Source of the DNA: Rhizophagus irregularis
Taxonomy: Eukaryota; Glomeromycota; Glomeromycetes; Glomerales; Glomeraceae
Assembly: GCF_026210795.1 (NCBI RefSeq)
Contig: NC_089451.1
Span: forward strand, 3,332,001-3,396,000
Reading direction: 5' to 3'
DNA: 64,000 nt
In this document: positions 11,161 to 21,700 of the stretch, piece after piece
Layout: every line of letters starts with the position of its first letter
Numbering within the stretch: the stretch's first letter is position 1
Made by a program: the position numbers and the translations under genes
The notes under the pieces: model-generated
The model's input: the letters and a program-made list of their open reading frames with translations, nothing else
The model's database searches: none
Told to the model about the DNA's origin: nothing

Positions 11161-13311
11161 TTATACGGCAGAATCGTCAAAAACTTCATCATTATCCCCC
11201 AATAATGATGAAGCTGAAGGGCCACCAGCTAACATGTTGTAAAGAGATGAAAGTAAGGATTTAGTTTCCTGGTGATTTTGTTGTATTTGCTTCTGTTGAG
11301 CAACAATATTTTGAATGTTTTGATCGGATTTTTGGAATTGTTGTGATTGAATATTGGACTTATTCGCAAGTTCATCTTCATCTTCACTCGATTCAGAATC
11401 ACTTTTACAGCGTCTTTTCGCTTTAACTTCTGTATTATTATCAGATTGTTGATTTTTCTTTTTCTTACTAATTGGAACTGGATGCGCTTTATCACATTTA
11501 AGCGCTTGTTGAGCTGTAACAACTTCACCAATTTGCTTGCCAGTATCGCTAATAAGCGACTCCATATTGAGCAATTTATCTTCAACCTTCCTTATAGTAT
11601 TAATAATTTGTTCCTTGAATTTTAAAAACATCGGATGGTTATTAAAGTCATCACCATCGTCATCATTATTATCATGATTACTGCGAGATCTTCCTTGATC
11701 ACGTGATCCAGAGGGAATATTATTATTAGATTTAGAATTATTTCTGGGCTTTTGTTTAGATTTAGCCGCATCTGCATACGACTTTTTTAGATTTTTCCAA
11801 TTATCAGCGCCACTAACAAACCGTTTAGAATGAGATTTGTTAATATCTTTGTTAGTACAGTCTTTGGCCATATGAGTGGGATTACCGCAAATATTACAAA
11901 TGCGATCTTCCTCTTTACTCCAGTATAATTGTCGAGTACCAGCGTTGCCCTTTTTGAATTCAATATTCATTTGTCTGGCTGCCACCAAATCATCTCGCGA
12001 AGAAAAATGAATGTAAGCATAGCGACATCTTTGATATTTACCACGAATCATAACAGCTGGGATAAAACAAGTTTTCCCTTTACATTGTGTCATAACTTCC
12101 TTGAGATCATAACCACTAGTTTGATAATGTAACCCAGATAATCTTAACGAGAATTGTTTCCTTTTCTCGCGTTCCTCTTTGCTCAATAACAATGGTAAAA
12201 CTCTAACTATGTCTTTGTTAATATGATAACTCCATTGCTCTTTAAAGTAATCAATAGAAGTAGCATCCTTATACGTAATAAAAGCAACTTGGTAAAGACC
12301 AGCACCTCTCGTATAAATCTTCTCAATTTTGCCAAGATCTTCAAAGGATTCACGAATTTCGCGTACCTGTCTAAACGCAGGAATATCAATCACTTGAATT
12401 GTACGATTATTGGAATTTTGTGACGTATCACTATCCTTGTCATTTGTAGTAGCCACCTTTTCAGGCTTTAATGGGGTAGGTTGAAGTTTCACATTAAACA
12501 CTTCACCCGAATCACCTTCTTTTTGCTCCTGAATAACAAGTTCTATTTTAAGAAATTGGTCAAATTTTTCTTTGTCCAAAAAGGATACCTTCGCCCCTTG
12601 CTTTCCCAACGGGGTAACTGGAAGTTGTTTGTTATACTGGATATTATAGGTTTGTAGCGCCTTTTTAATTTTGGTAGTTTTTAGACTTTTTCCTCCAATA
12701 AGCTCACCATATGGAACAAGTGCAATGTATTCTTTTATTTTTTCTATAGTAATGATCGACGGGTCTTTGTTAGAATTACTAGGATCAACATCCATGGGCT
12801 GGGACCCTTGATCGGCTTGCAGATTAATCTTATCCTGATTAGGCAAAACAACAGATTGTTGTTGATCCTTATGAGGAGTTGAACTAATTTCTTTGTTAAG
12901 AGTTGGAACCTTATTGGTTCCATTCACGTTGTTTACAATATTCTGCGGAGGTAAGGGAGGGTCACGTGACAATTCTTTCGCGACCACCTTGGACTTTTCA
13001 GTAGCTTTCCCTTTGTCGTTAGCAGAAGAAGATTTGGAGTTTGGACCATAAGTATCCTGAACAATTTCTTTTTCCATGTCCATAGCACGTTCAGCTTCCA
13101 TGGTTTCTGTCAGTTTTTTGTCAGAAGTTGGTTGCGGCTTTTTCCGATAGGTATTCCAAATACTCTCATGATGAGAAGCAGTTTCCTTCAGTGCACTGAA
13201 GGTGAACTGGTTTTCAGGACTAGTCGGCCTACTTCCACCTGCTTGGGAATTGCGGCTTGAGCTACGTGTTTGTCTACCACCTCTACCACCTCGTTTAGCG
13301 TTTCCAGACAT
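11161..13311 (-). CDS. LINE ORF1: RRM-like and CCHC zinc-knuckle RNA-binding protein, 716 residues
   Basis: Single-exon frame from ATG at 13311 to TAA at 11161-11163. ORF1 proteins coat the element RNA and escort it for reverse transcription. The first 300 residues are polar and disordered (Gly/Arg/Ser then Lys/Gln/Asn). Residues about 300-375 and 385-450 look like two RRM-type folds (for example IQVIDIPAFRQVREIRESF and LRLSGLHYQTSGYDL). A CCHC knuckle, CNICGNPTHMAKDC (CX2CX4HX4C), sits near residues 469-482. After it come an Asn/Asp-rich linker, a helical stretch, and a Gln-rich probable coiled-coil tail. Order and composition fit gag-like ORF1 of LINEs. It ends eight bases before the ORF2 ATG, so ORF2 was probably translated by reinitiation or readthrough. 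The frame is undamaged. Confidence 0.88.
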   Translation of the reverse strand: MSGNAKRGGRGGRQTRSSSRNSQAGGSRPTSPENQFTFSALKETASHHESIWNTYRKKPQPTSDKKLTETMEAERAMDMEKEIVQDTYGPNSKSSSANDKGKATEKSKVVAKELSRDPPLPPQNIVNNVNGTNKVPTLNKEISSTPHKDQQQSVVLPNQDKINLQADQGSQPMDVDPSNSNKDPSIITIEKIKEYIALVPYGELIGGKSLKTTKIKKALQTYNIQYNKQLPVTPLGKQGAKVSFLDKEKFDQFLKIELVIQEQKEGDSGEVFNVKLQPTPLKPEKVATTNDKDSDTSQNSNNRTIQVIDIPAFRQVREIRESFEDLGKIEKIYTRGAGLYQVAFITYKDATSIDYFKEQWSYHINKDIVRVLPLLLSKEEREKRKQFSLRLSGLHYQTSGYDLKEVMTQCKGKTCFIPAVMIRGKYQRCRYAYIHFSSRDDLVAARQMNIEFKKGNAGTRQLYWSKEEDRICNICGNPTHMAKDCTNKDINKSHSKRFVSGADNWKNLKKSYADAAKSKQKPRNNSKSNNNIPSGSRDQGRSRSNHDNNDDDGDDFNNHPMFLKFKEQIINTIRKVEDKLLNMESLISDTGKQIGEVVTAQQALKCDKAHPVPISKKKKNQQSDNNTEVKAKRRCKSDSESSEDEDELANKSNIQSQQFQKSDQNIQNIVAQQKQIQQNHQETKSLLSSLYNMLAGGPSASSLLGDNDEVFDDSAV

Positions 13312-13545
13312 TTTCTATAAATTGTTAGATATTTACTGCGGATTTTTAAGCGATTTTAACAATTTGTAAGAAAGAGTTATAAATAAGCTCTTTTTCCCTA
13401 TTTGTAAAATTTTTTAACACAGAGATAATCTTTTGTTGGGCGTTTTTTACAAAAGTAGTTATTTTTATGTCAATCATTTGTCAATCATTTTATAAATTTA
13501 TCAAATTTATTAATTCGAATATATGTACATCGTTTCTTAATTTGA
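13312..13545 (-). other. Probable LINE 5' untranslated region
   Basis: AT-rich sequence directly upstream of ORF1 without a coding frame of its own. The element should begin within it, but I see no definite boundary or target duplication. The repeated module at 13546 belongs to another family. Confidence 0.4.
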
Positions 13546-13810
13546 TATTTACCCACATGCAGAATTGCCATGAAATTGAAAAAAATTTCCTTTTTGGTAA
13601 AAAAAGGTCCATCAAATCTTATATAACTTATGTACTTGTACATGTACATGTACAGTACATTAACATGAACAAGTACTGTACATGTACATGTACAGTACAT
13701 AGACAGTCAATCATAATGTTAACTTTTTGCACTGAATTTAACTGTGCCACTAAAGATGAATGTTAATTTGATAGATCACGAATAAATCACATTTTTTAAT
13801 ATTATGTCGA
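13546..13810 (+). repeat. Dispersed 265-bp module with GTACATGTAC core, copy 1
   Basis: The block aligns along its length with the reverse complement of 56195-56465. Shared landmarks, in order, are CACATGCA, a GCCTTTTTGGTAAAAAA-like tract, TTATGTACTTGTACATG, a run of GTACATGTAC palindromes, AACTTTTTGC, TTTAACTGTGC and AATGTTAATTTGA. In both places a palindromic tandem array lies on the same side of the module. Small open frames at 13467-13766 come from the palindromes and are not taken as genes. Confidence 0.8.
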
Positions 13811-14090
13811 TCAATTTTTGTTCTTGCACAAAACAAAAATTTAATTTTGCCAATATTTTTATTTACAGTTAAAAACTAATTTATCCAAGGATTCTTAAAT
13901 ATAAAACCCTTAAGTAATATTTAGTGATTGAAAATTCATGTTCATTTAAATATTTTATGTATTAGCTGTTATTTTCATTTCGCATTCTTGTATTGCACTT
14001 TGGGTGGCGCAGTAGATATTGGAACATCAAGTAAATAACAAATCTGCCCGAAGGGCTGTCCTTGAAAAAAAGAAAAATTCGCAAGAATTG
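13811..14090. other. Spacer between module and 51-bp array
   Basis: AT-rich, with one small inverted repeat near 14070-14100 (AAATTCGCAAGAATTGCGAATTT type) at the array edge. No gene or RNA signal seen. Confidence 0.5.
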
Positions 14091-16490
14091 CGAATTTTTC
14101 TTAATTTATTATAAAACATGTTAAAATAACGTTAAATAACATTATATAACGTTCTTTTATTATAAAACATGTTAAAATAACGTCAAATAACATTATATAA
14201 CGTTCTTTTATTATAAAACATGTTAAAATAACGTGAAATAACGTTATATAACTTTTATTATAAAACAAGTTAAAATAACGTCAAATAACGTTATATAACG
14301 TTCTTTTATTATAAAACATGTTAAAATAACGTTAAATAACGTTATATAACGTTCTTTTATTATAAAACATGTTAAAATAACGTTAAATAACGTTATATAA
14401 CGTTCTTTTATTATAAAACATGTTAAAATAACGTTAAATAACGTTATATAACGTTCTTTTATTATAAAACATGTTAAAATAACGTTAAATAACGTTATAT
14501 AACGTTCTTTTATTATAAAACATGTTAAAATAACGTTAAATAACGTTATATAACGTTCTTTTATTATAAAACATGTTAAAATAACGTTAAATAACGTTAT
14601 ATAACGTTCTTTTATTATAAAACATGTTAAAATAACGTTAAATAACGTTATATAACGTTCTTTTATTATAAAACATGTTAAAATAACGTTAAATAACGTT
14701 ATATAACGTTCTTTTATTATAAAACATGTTAAAATAACGTTATATAACATTTTTTATCATAAGAAATGTTAAAATAACGTTAAAATAACGTTTTTTTATC
14801 ATAAGAAATGTTAAATAACATTAAAATAACGTTATATAACGTTTTTCCAGTATAAGACATGTTGGAATAACGTTTTTTTATTACGAGACATGTTAAAATA
14901 ATGTTAAATAACGTTATTTAACGTCATATAACATTTTTTTATTATAAAACATGTTAGAATAACGTTATTAAACGTCATATAACATTTTTTATTATAAAAC
15001 ATGTTAAAACAACGTTAAATAACGTTATATAACGTTCTTTTATTATAAAACATGTTAAAATAACGTTAAATAACGTTATATAACGTTCTTTTATTATAAA
15101 ACATGTTAAAATAACGTGAAATAACGTTATATAACGTTCTTTTATTATAAAACATGTTAAAATAACGTGAAATAACGTTATATAACGTTCTTTTATTATA
15201 AAACATGTTAAAATAACGTTAAATAACGTTATATAACGTTCTTTTATTATAAAACATGTTAAAATAACGTTAAATAACGTTATATAACGTTCTTTTATTA
15301 TAAAACATGTTAAAATAACGTTATATAACATTTTTTATCATAAGAAATGTTAAAATAACGTTAAAATAACGTTTTTTTTTATCATAAGAAATGTTAAATA
15401 ACGTTAAAATAACGTTATATAACGTTTTTCCATTATAAGACATGTTAGAATAACGTTTTTTTATTATAAGACATGTTAAAATAATGTTATATAACGTTAT
15501 TTTAACATGTTTTATAATAAAGAACGTTATATAACGTCATATAACATTTTTTATTATAAAACATGTTAAAATAACGTTAAATAACGTTATATAACGTTCT
15601 TTTATTATAAGAAATGTTAAAATAACGTTATATAACATTTTTTATCATAAAACATGTTAAAATAACGTTATATAACGTTATATAACGTTCTTTTATTATA
15701 AAACATGTTAAAATAACGTTATATAACATTTTTTATCATAAGAAATGTTAAAATAACGCTAAAATAACGTTTTTTTTATCATAAGAAATGTTAAATAACG
15801 TTAAAATAACGTTATACAACGTTTTTCCATTATAAGAAATGTTAGAATTACGTTTTTTTATTATAGGACATGTTAAAATAATGTTAAATAACGTTATTTA
15901 ACGTCATATAACATTTTTTTATTGTAAAACATGTTAAAATAACGTTATTTAACGTCATATACCATTTTTTTATTGTAAAACATGTTAAAATAACGTTATT
16001 TAACGTCATATAACATTTTTTTATTGTAAAACATGTTAAAATAACGTTATTTAACGTCATATAACATTTTTTTATTGTAAAACATGTTAAAATAACGTTA
16101 TTTAACGTCATATAACATTTTTTTATTGTAAAACATGTTAAAATAACGTTATTTAACGTCATATAACATTTTTTTATTATAAAACATGTTAAAATAACGT
16201 TATTTAACGTCATATACCATTTTTTTATTGTAAAACATGTTAAAATAACGTTATTTAACGTCATATAACATCTTTTATTATAAAACATGTTAAAATAACG
16301 TTATTTAACGTCATATAACATCTTTTATTATAAAACATGTTAAAATAACGTTATTTAACGTCATATACCATTTTTTATTATAAAACATGTTAAAATAACG
16401 TTATTTAATGTCATATACCATTTTTTATTATAAAACATGTTAAAATAACGTTATTTAACGTTATATACCATTTTTTTATCATAGTTAATT
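14091..16490. repeat. Tandem array of 51-bp palindrome-bearing units
   Basis: About 45-48 units. The typical unit contains TTTTATTATAAAACATGTT, AAAATAACGTTAAATAACG and the perfect palindrome AACGTTATATAACGTT. The first part (14240-15330) is highly homogeneous. The middle (15340-15880) is a higher-order mix with shorter units and one inverted monomer near 15486-15536. The last part (15884-16480) uses a variant with ATTTAACGTCATATAACAT. Since 51 is a multiple of three, long reverse-strand frames of a 17-residue repeat appear (14244-14750, 14975-15331, 15884-16288); these are judged arithmetical by-products. Confidence 0.92.
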
Positions 16491-16539
16491 TAAAAAAACA
16501 TTAAAGTAACGTTAAAATAACGTTTTTTATCATGGTTAA

Positions 16540-16860
16540 TTTTAGTTAGTTTAAACTATATGTAAATATTATATAATAAAGTAATAATAGAATTAAATAA
16601 TAAATAAATAATTTTTTAAATAAAGAATTTAGTTAAATTACATGTAAATATTATATAAATAAGCAATAATAAATAACTTATAACTTACGATCTATTAAAT
16701 AAAGAATTTAGTTAGTTTAAATTATATGTAAACATTATATAAATAAAGTAATTATAGAATTAAATAAATAACTTATAACATTTGTAGTAAGTAATAATAG
16801 AATTAAAAATAACTTGCTATTAAATAATTTTTAAATAAAGAATTAAAAAAATGTTAATTT
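16540..16860 (-). repeat. Short block of the intron-like satellite
   Basis: Three or so diverged monomers of the family seen at 50.8-53.7 kb, recognisable by AATTTAGTTAGTTTAAA, AATATTATATAAATAA and AATAACTTATAACTTAC. The orientation matches the other blocks. Confidence 0.75.
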
Positions 16861-17171
16861 AAAAAAACGCAACATTGATCGGCAATCATGTGACAAACCC
16901 ATATTTTAATTACCAATCAGTCGGTTCATCACTTGACAAGTTATCATTGATCAAGCAAAATTCACAATGCGAGCCAGAATGTATAGTGCTGGCCAGACAA
17001 TTTCGGCCTGAATTTTGACTTTCGGCAGAGTTTCAGTTTCGGGAATTGCTGTCCTAAACTGAACCTGAAATTATGCCGAAATTACTGAGTCAACTACTGT
17101 ATTTTGAAACCCAACTAAAATGAACAGAATGCTATGAATTTCACAGCTCCTCATGAATGATGGACTCTTGT
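16861..17171. other. Unique spacer with imperfect hairpin
   Basis: TTTCGGC occurs twice between 16999 and 17030, and its reverse complement GCCGAAA occurs once near 17080, together with TTTCAG/CTGAAA pairs. They form an imperfect inverted repeat of roughly 100 bp that could be a worn MITE. No coding signal. Confidence 0.35.
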
Positions 17172-17438
17172 TTGGTATAAAAAAATTTTCTAGGATTTTT
17201 TTTAATAACAATATATCAGTAATAGACAATTAACTTATTAACTGAAGTTAATAATTGTTTTTAGTAAGATTTTTTTTTAGTTCACAGTAACACTAATATT
17301 AATAATAAGTAATGATAATAAAAGATTTTTATAACAATAATTACATTTAGTAAGGTTCATATTGTTATAAAAAAATCTTTTATTAATTTATTAGTATACT
17401 TTTAAAAATAAACTCACTCACTATATCCAAAAGTACAC
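17172..17438. mobile_element. Partial copy of the TA-flanked foldback element
   Basis: 17172-17340 matches 53832-53985 in the same orientation (TTTGGTATAAAAAAATTTTC, AACTTATTAACTGAAGTTAA). 17382-17438 is the reverse complement of the terminal sequence at 53701 onward and ends CAAAAGTACAC, followed by TA. It is an internally deleted or truncated member of the family at 53701-55181. Confidence 0.7.
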
Positions 17439-17868
17439 TAGTTCATATGTAAAATTTTTTTACGCCACATTGGCCAATAACTTAAAACACGTGATTAAAA
17501 TTTTTTACTATAAAAAAAAATTTCCATTTTTCGAAAAACTGACCCGGCCGGGTCACGAGAATCTAAATTTTTTTTTTTTGCCCGGCCTTACGAAGTATTT
17601 TTTTTATTAAATATAATACTTTTTTTGTTATTTTTTTTCGTGTTTAAAAAGGTGATATTATCAGTAAGACGCTATATATGGAATCCAATGATCGACATGA
17701 AAAATAACAAGAGACATGTTGTTTTATAACAAGTGGCATGTTGTTTTATACTAACAACATGCTTTTGAATTGTACGGTACGCCATAGATATTCTATCAAA
17801 TTACTTAATTTGTATGGGAGTTACATATCATAAAATGAAGTGAGTCAAGTGACTCAAATTTACACAAT
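17439..17868. other. Non-coding spacer with GC palindrome
   Basis: AT-rich with T-runs. GACCCGGCCGGGTC at about 17542-17555 is a perfect 14-bp palindrome, rare in this base composition, with a related CCCGGCC 26 bases on. Near 17695-17765 an ACATGTTGTTTTATA motif repeats directly and inverted. Confidence 0.45.
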
Positions 17869-18102
17869 ATGAAAATGATTTCATATTACATGCGTGTTGA
17901 TTGTTATTTATTTATAAACATATTTTTTTTATTAATAAAAAAAAATTTTATAAATAAAGAAAGAGATATTAATAGAGCCAAAATTAAAGAGGCTTATAGA
18001 AAAACTTTGATGCTTAATCATCCTGATAAAGGTGGTTCTCCTTATTTAGCTAGTAAAATTATTGAAGCCAAGAATTTTCTTGAAAAGGTTATTAGAAAAT
18101 AA
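17869..18102 (+). pseudogene. PAM18: Fragment of Pam18/Tim14 mitochondrial import J-protein
   Basis: The last 45 residues read [41 protein letters not shown]. This is the second half of the J-domain of Pam18/Tim14, the inner-membrane co-chaperone of mitochondrial Hsp70 in the TIM23 import motor, including the HPD loop and the KGGSPY signature. The expected N-terminal part (membrane helix and first J helix) is missing; the open frame upstream (residues 1-32) is hydrophobic AT-rich translation that does not match it. An AAAG at 17957-17960 could be a splice acceptor, so this might be a last exon whose other exons are elsewhere. The broken second copy just downstream favours a degenerate duplication. 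Confidence 0.65.
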
Positions 18103-18198
18103 TGAAAAATATTTGTCTTTTAACAAACATTTATATTAATATTATATAATATAATAATTATTTATCTTACAAACAAGAAAATTTTTTTATATTTAATA

Positions 18199-18300
18199 GG
18201 GTGTCAGATATTAATAGATCTAAAATTAAAGAGGCTTATAAAGAGATGGTTTTTTAAAGTAAAATTAATGAAGCAAATAGTTTTCGATTTTTAAACAATG
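18199..18300 (+). pseudogene. Second, broken Pam18 J-domain fragment
   Basis: About 240 bp after the first fragment the sequence again encodes VSDINRSKIKEAYKEM, then hits a stop and resumes as SKINEANSF. The HPDKGGSP segment has been lost. It is a tandem relic of the same gene. Confidence 0.6.
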
Positions 18301-18751
18301 GTGAAAAGTTATACTGTTTCGAGAAAAAGTTTATATATTAGAAAATAATTATTCTGCTTTTGGAAAGTCTTCCAATTGTTAAATTTGATTTACTACAGTT
18401 CGTGATAATGAAATTGAAAATACGTATAAATTTAAATAATGTGAAATTACTTTTGGAACTTTATTTTTGCGATAGTATATAAAAAGTTTTACAACAAGTT
18501 ATTTGTTTTACTTTGAGTGAAGAAAATCATATACTAAATATCCACCGAGAAAATTTATTTCAATACTATCCAATTATCTAATATACTATCATATAATGTG
18601 ATTCAAAAGTCACGTGAATATTCAGACCCAAAAAAGTCAAAAAAATAAAATAAAATAAAATAACTAATGACTTAAACAATTACGATTAATAGATAATTAT
18701 TAAAAATTAGTAAAAAATGATGAAATTTTAAAATAATATACAAATCAAATG

Positions 18752-21700
18752 TTACGAAAATTGTTTCTTCAATCTTTCTAATATACGATCCATATCAATT
18801 TTCACATCATCAATTTTTTCAATTGAATTTTTATCAATAGCTCTTTTAATCAAATTCTCAGTATTATCATTCACTGATTTAATAAAATCTTCAACAACAA
18901 TTTTAATATTATCATTATATGTTAAAAATGAATATTTGTCATAATCATTTACTATAAAATTACTACTTAACGTAAGTGTAGAGTTGATTTCAAAACTTTT
19001 ATAGATAGGTCCCTTATCATTATCACTCCTTGTATTATACCACTTTTCAAAATAGTCAGCTTGACTAAAGTAATAAATATGTTTTGGTTCAGGTCCAGGT
19101 TTCGAAAAATGAAAATGTTGTAATGCTTCATAATCTGATATGAAATTTGCTTGGAGCCTTAATAAAATTTGTCTACTTTTAGCTATGACATCTTCATATA
19201 CATTACTAAAAAGATAGTAAGCAGTTAAAGTAAATATCGAATAACTTGTATTTGCTAAATTATTAAATAAAATTACCTCATATAAGCAATCACCATATTT
19301 TGTAAAACGATTACAAGAAATATGCTAGCAATCACAGTAAGTACATCAACAGCCCAATAATCAAACTCATCTCTTTGAACCCAATCACCATTAATCCAAA
19401 AATATGTAGCCATCATTGCTTTAGTAAAAGATGTGAATGGATTATCACTAGACATAGGATCAAAATCAGACTTAAGTTTAATATCAAGTGTCTCATTGGT
19501 TAAAGAATTTGTAGCAACTCCACTATATGTAGAATCTTTGGTCTTAATATTCGTGGGATTTCTAAGCAGCACAAACCTACATAAATTAAAATAAAAGAAG
19601 TTAACCTAGTTAAACCTAAGATGAAAAAAAAGATTCTTATACATTGTATGTGCAAATGCGAATATCACAATTAAAATAAACAAAAAGAATGGGAATACAG
19701 TTTTGAAGATAATTACGACATGATAAATATAAATTCCAATAACTAGCAAGTGGAAAAGAATAGGTTAATGATGTAATGAAATAATAATATCTTTATATTA
19801 ATTTTGTATTTTTACCCGGCATTAGACGAAGATATAGAATCTAAAATTATTAAAATTAGTTAATTAATTACTCTTATGTAAAAACTTAAATAATCAAATA
19901 CAGTTCAAAGATTACCAATTCAATCCAAAGCAAAAAAATTGAGAATGATATCCCTGTAATTAATCTATCGCTAATTTCATTAACACTTCCAAAACCATCA
20001 AAAAATTGAAAATTTTTAAGCATTATTGACATTATTGTTACAGCAAACATAATTGAAATAATATCAAGAATATTAAATATTTCACCCAAATATTTTTTAA
20101 ATCCACAATGATGACACTGTAATACTTCAGTAATAAGTTGATAAGTTGTCAAATAATAGAATACAAAAACTAATGCAAATAAAAAATAATGATTTATAAT
20201 AGTGCTATGATCCAAATATGCCCAGCTAATTAACCCAAAACAAGCGGCAAAAACAAGAAATCGAAAGAAAGTGAAAAAAAAGAAATTTCTTGCTTTTCGC
20301 CAATGAAGAACAATAACTGCTTCAATTGCTGGATTGTCATAAATATCAAAATTCTTACATAGTATCGTCTTAGAAAAAGGACTTAACTTAGTCATATCAT
20401 TATGACTAATCTCGTATCTTCGTGGTATAAATAAGAATAGAAAAACACTAAAAATAAATTTTATAGAAGTAAATTCTATTTCTTCTTTTGGAATTCTATT
20501 TACACTAAAACCAGGAAAGGGAATCACTCGTAAAGCTAATAATGATTTTTCGAAGTTTTTACTTTCTTTGAATATACTTTTGAAATGTTTAAATTTGTCC
20601 CAAATCCAATTATTGTACCACTTAGGTTTATCAGACATCAGCCTGACCATAGGTGTGAACGCTCTAAATTTTGTGTCACTATAATTGTAACTTTCTAGGT
20701 ATCCTTCCGTAATAATTTCATCAGGATCTTGACCCGAGAAGTGACCCTGATCTGCAAAACATCTAATAAATACTTTTCTAGCATAATCGTCTATGTTTTA
20801 TGTAAAAAAAATATAAATTTCACAAACTCTTTGGATGAAAATAAAATTAAGAATAAAAAACGAACCATATTTATTTTCAAATAATAAAGGAATTGCCTTA
20901 GAAACGGTACACATCCAACCCACGCAATTTGTTGGATTTCTAGAATAGTATTCCAAAAGATATGCGACAATAATCGTATCTTTTTGATCACGGCCTATAA
21001 ATAAAATAATGTTATTTTTATTGTAATTAATTATATGCATCAGTAAAGTTAGATTTACCTCTACAATAATAAATTGCTAGTTCCATATTATTTTTTGGCT
21101 TTTTTAGCTCATCATCTCTTTTGAAAAAGGCAAGGTCATCATCTTTTAAAAACTTTTTTCCTGGCCATAATTTATTACTTGGCACATGTCTGTAATCAAT
21201 TTTATTTTTGGCAGTTTCTTCATATCCAAATAATATAAATTTTATTAAACGATCACAATCAGCAAGTATTAAACTTTTCATAAGATTATATCGAATATCT
21301 AATAATCTGAAATTTTCTGGTTCATATTTAGCAAATCTCCAGATTATATGTTCGATATAGTTAGTCAACCTCTCATACTTTTTATTAATAAGAAGCGTTA
21401 ATAAATGTTAGTATTATTTCCAAAAAAAAATAAATAAATAAATAAACTTTAATTAAATTCTTTCATGTTTAACTTACTTTATAATTATTCTCATCATTTT
21501 TAGTACTTCTATAACGTTTTCTTATATGTTCTAGTGCTTTGCAAGCGTGTCTTGCTGCATGAGATTTTTTAATAAAATCTTTTCCTTGAATCACTTTTTC
21601 TCGTATTTTTACCATTACACAATTATTTATTATTTCTTGTCTTTTTTTCTTTTTTTCTACTTCGTCTATGACTTTGTTTTCATTAATCTTTTTTATCTTA

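Larger units (their letters stand above)
1..13480 (-). mobile_element. LINE-type non-LTR retrotransposon, split by a CACTA insertion and cut by the window edge
   Basis: The two halves are ORF1 at 11161-13311 and ORF2 from 4693 to the left edge. They lie on the same strand in ORF1-ORF2 order and are separated only by a complete CACTA element with a 3-bp target duplication. Removing that element and one ATT copy places the ORF2 frame continuously onto an ATG eight bases past the ORF1 stop codon. The element is therefore a classical two-ORF LINE: a CCHC gag-like ORF1, and an ORF2 with endonuclease, reverse transcriptase and RNase H. The 5' end is not sharply defined and is placed near 13.48 kb. 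The 3' end lies outside the window. Confidence 0.88.

Noticed and set aside
14244-16288. Proteins with 17-residue repeats on the minus strand
   Set aside because: The open frames follow from a 51-bp unit length. There are no flanking signals, and the variation between units is not protein-like.
14091-16490. CRISPR-like array of regularly spaced palindromic repeats
   Set aside because: Units are contiguous without unique spacers, there are no cas genes, and the setting is eukaryotic. It is a satellite.
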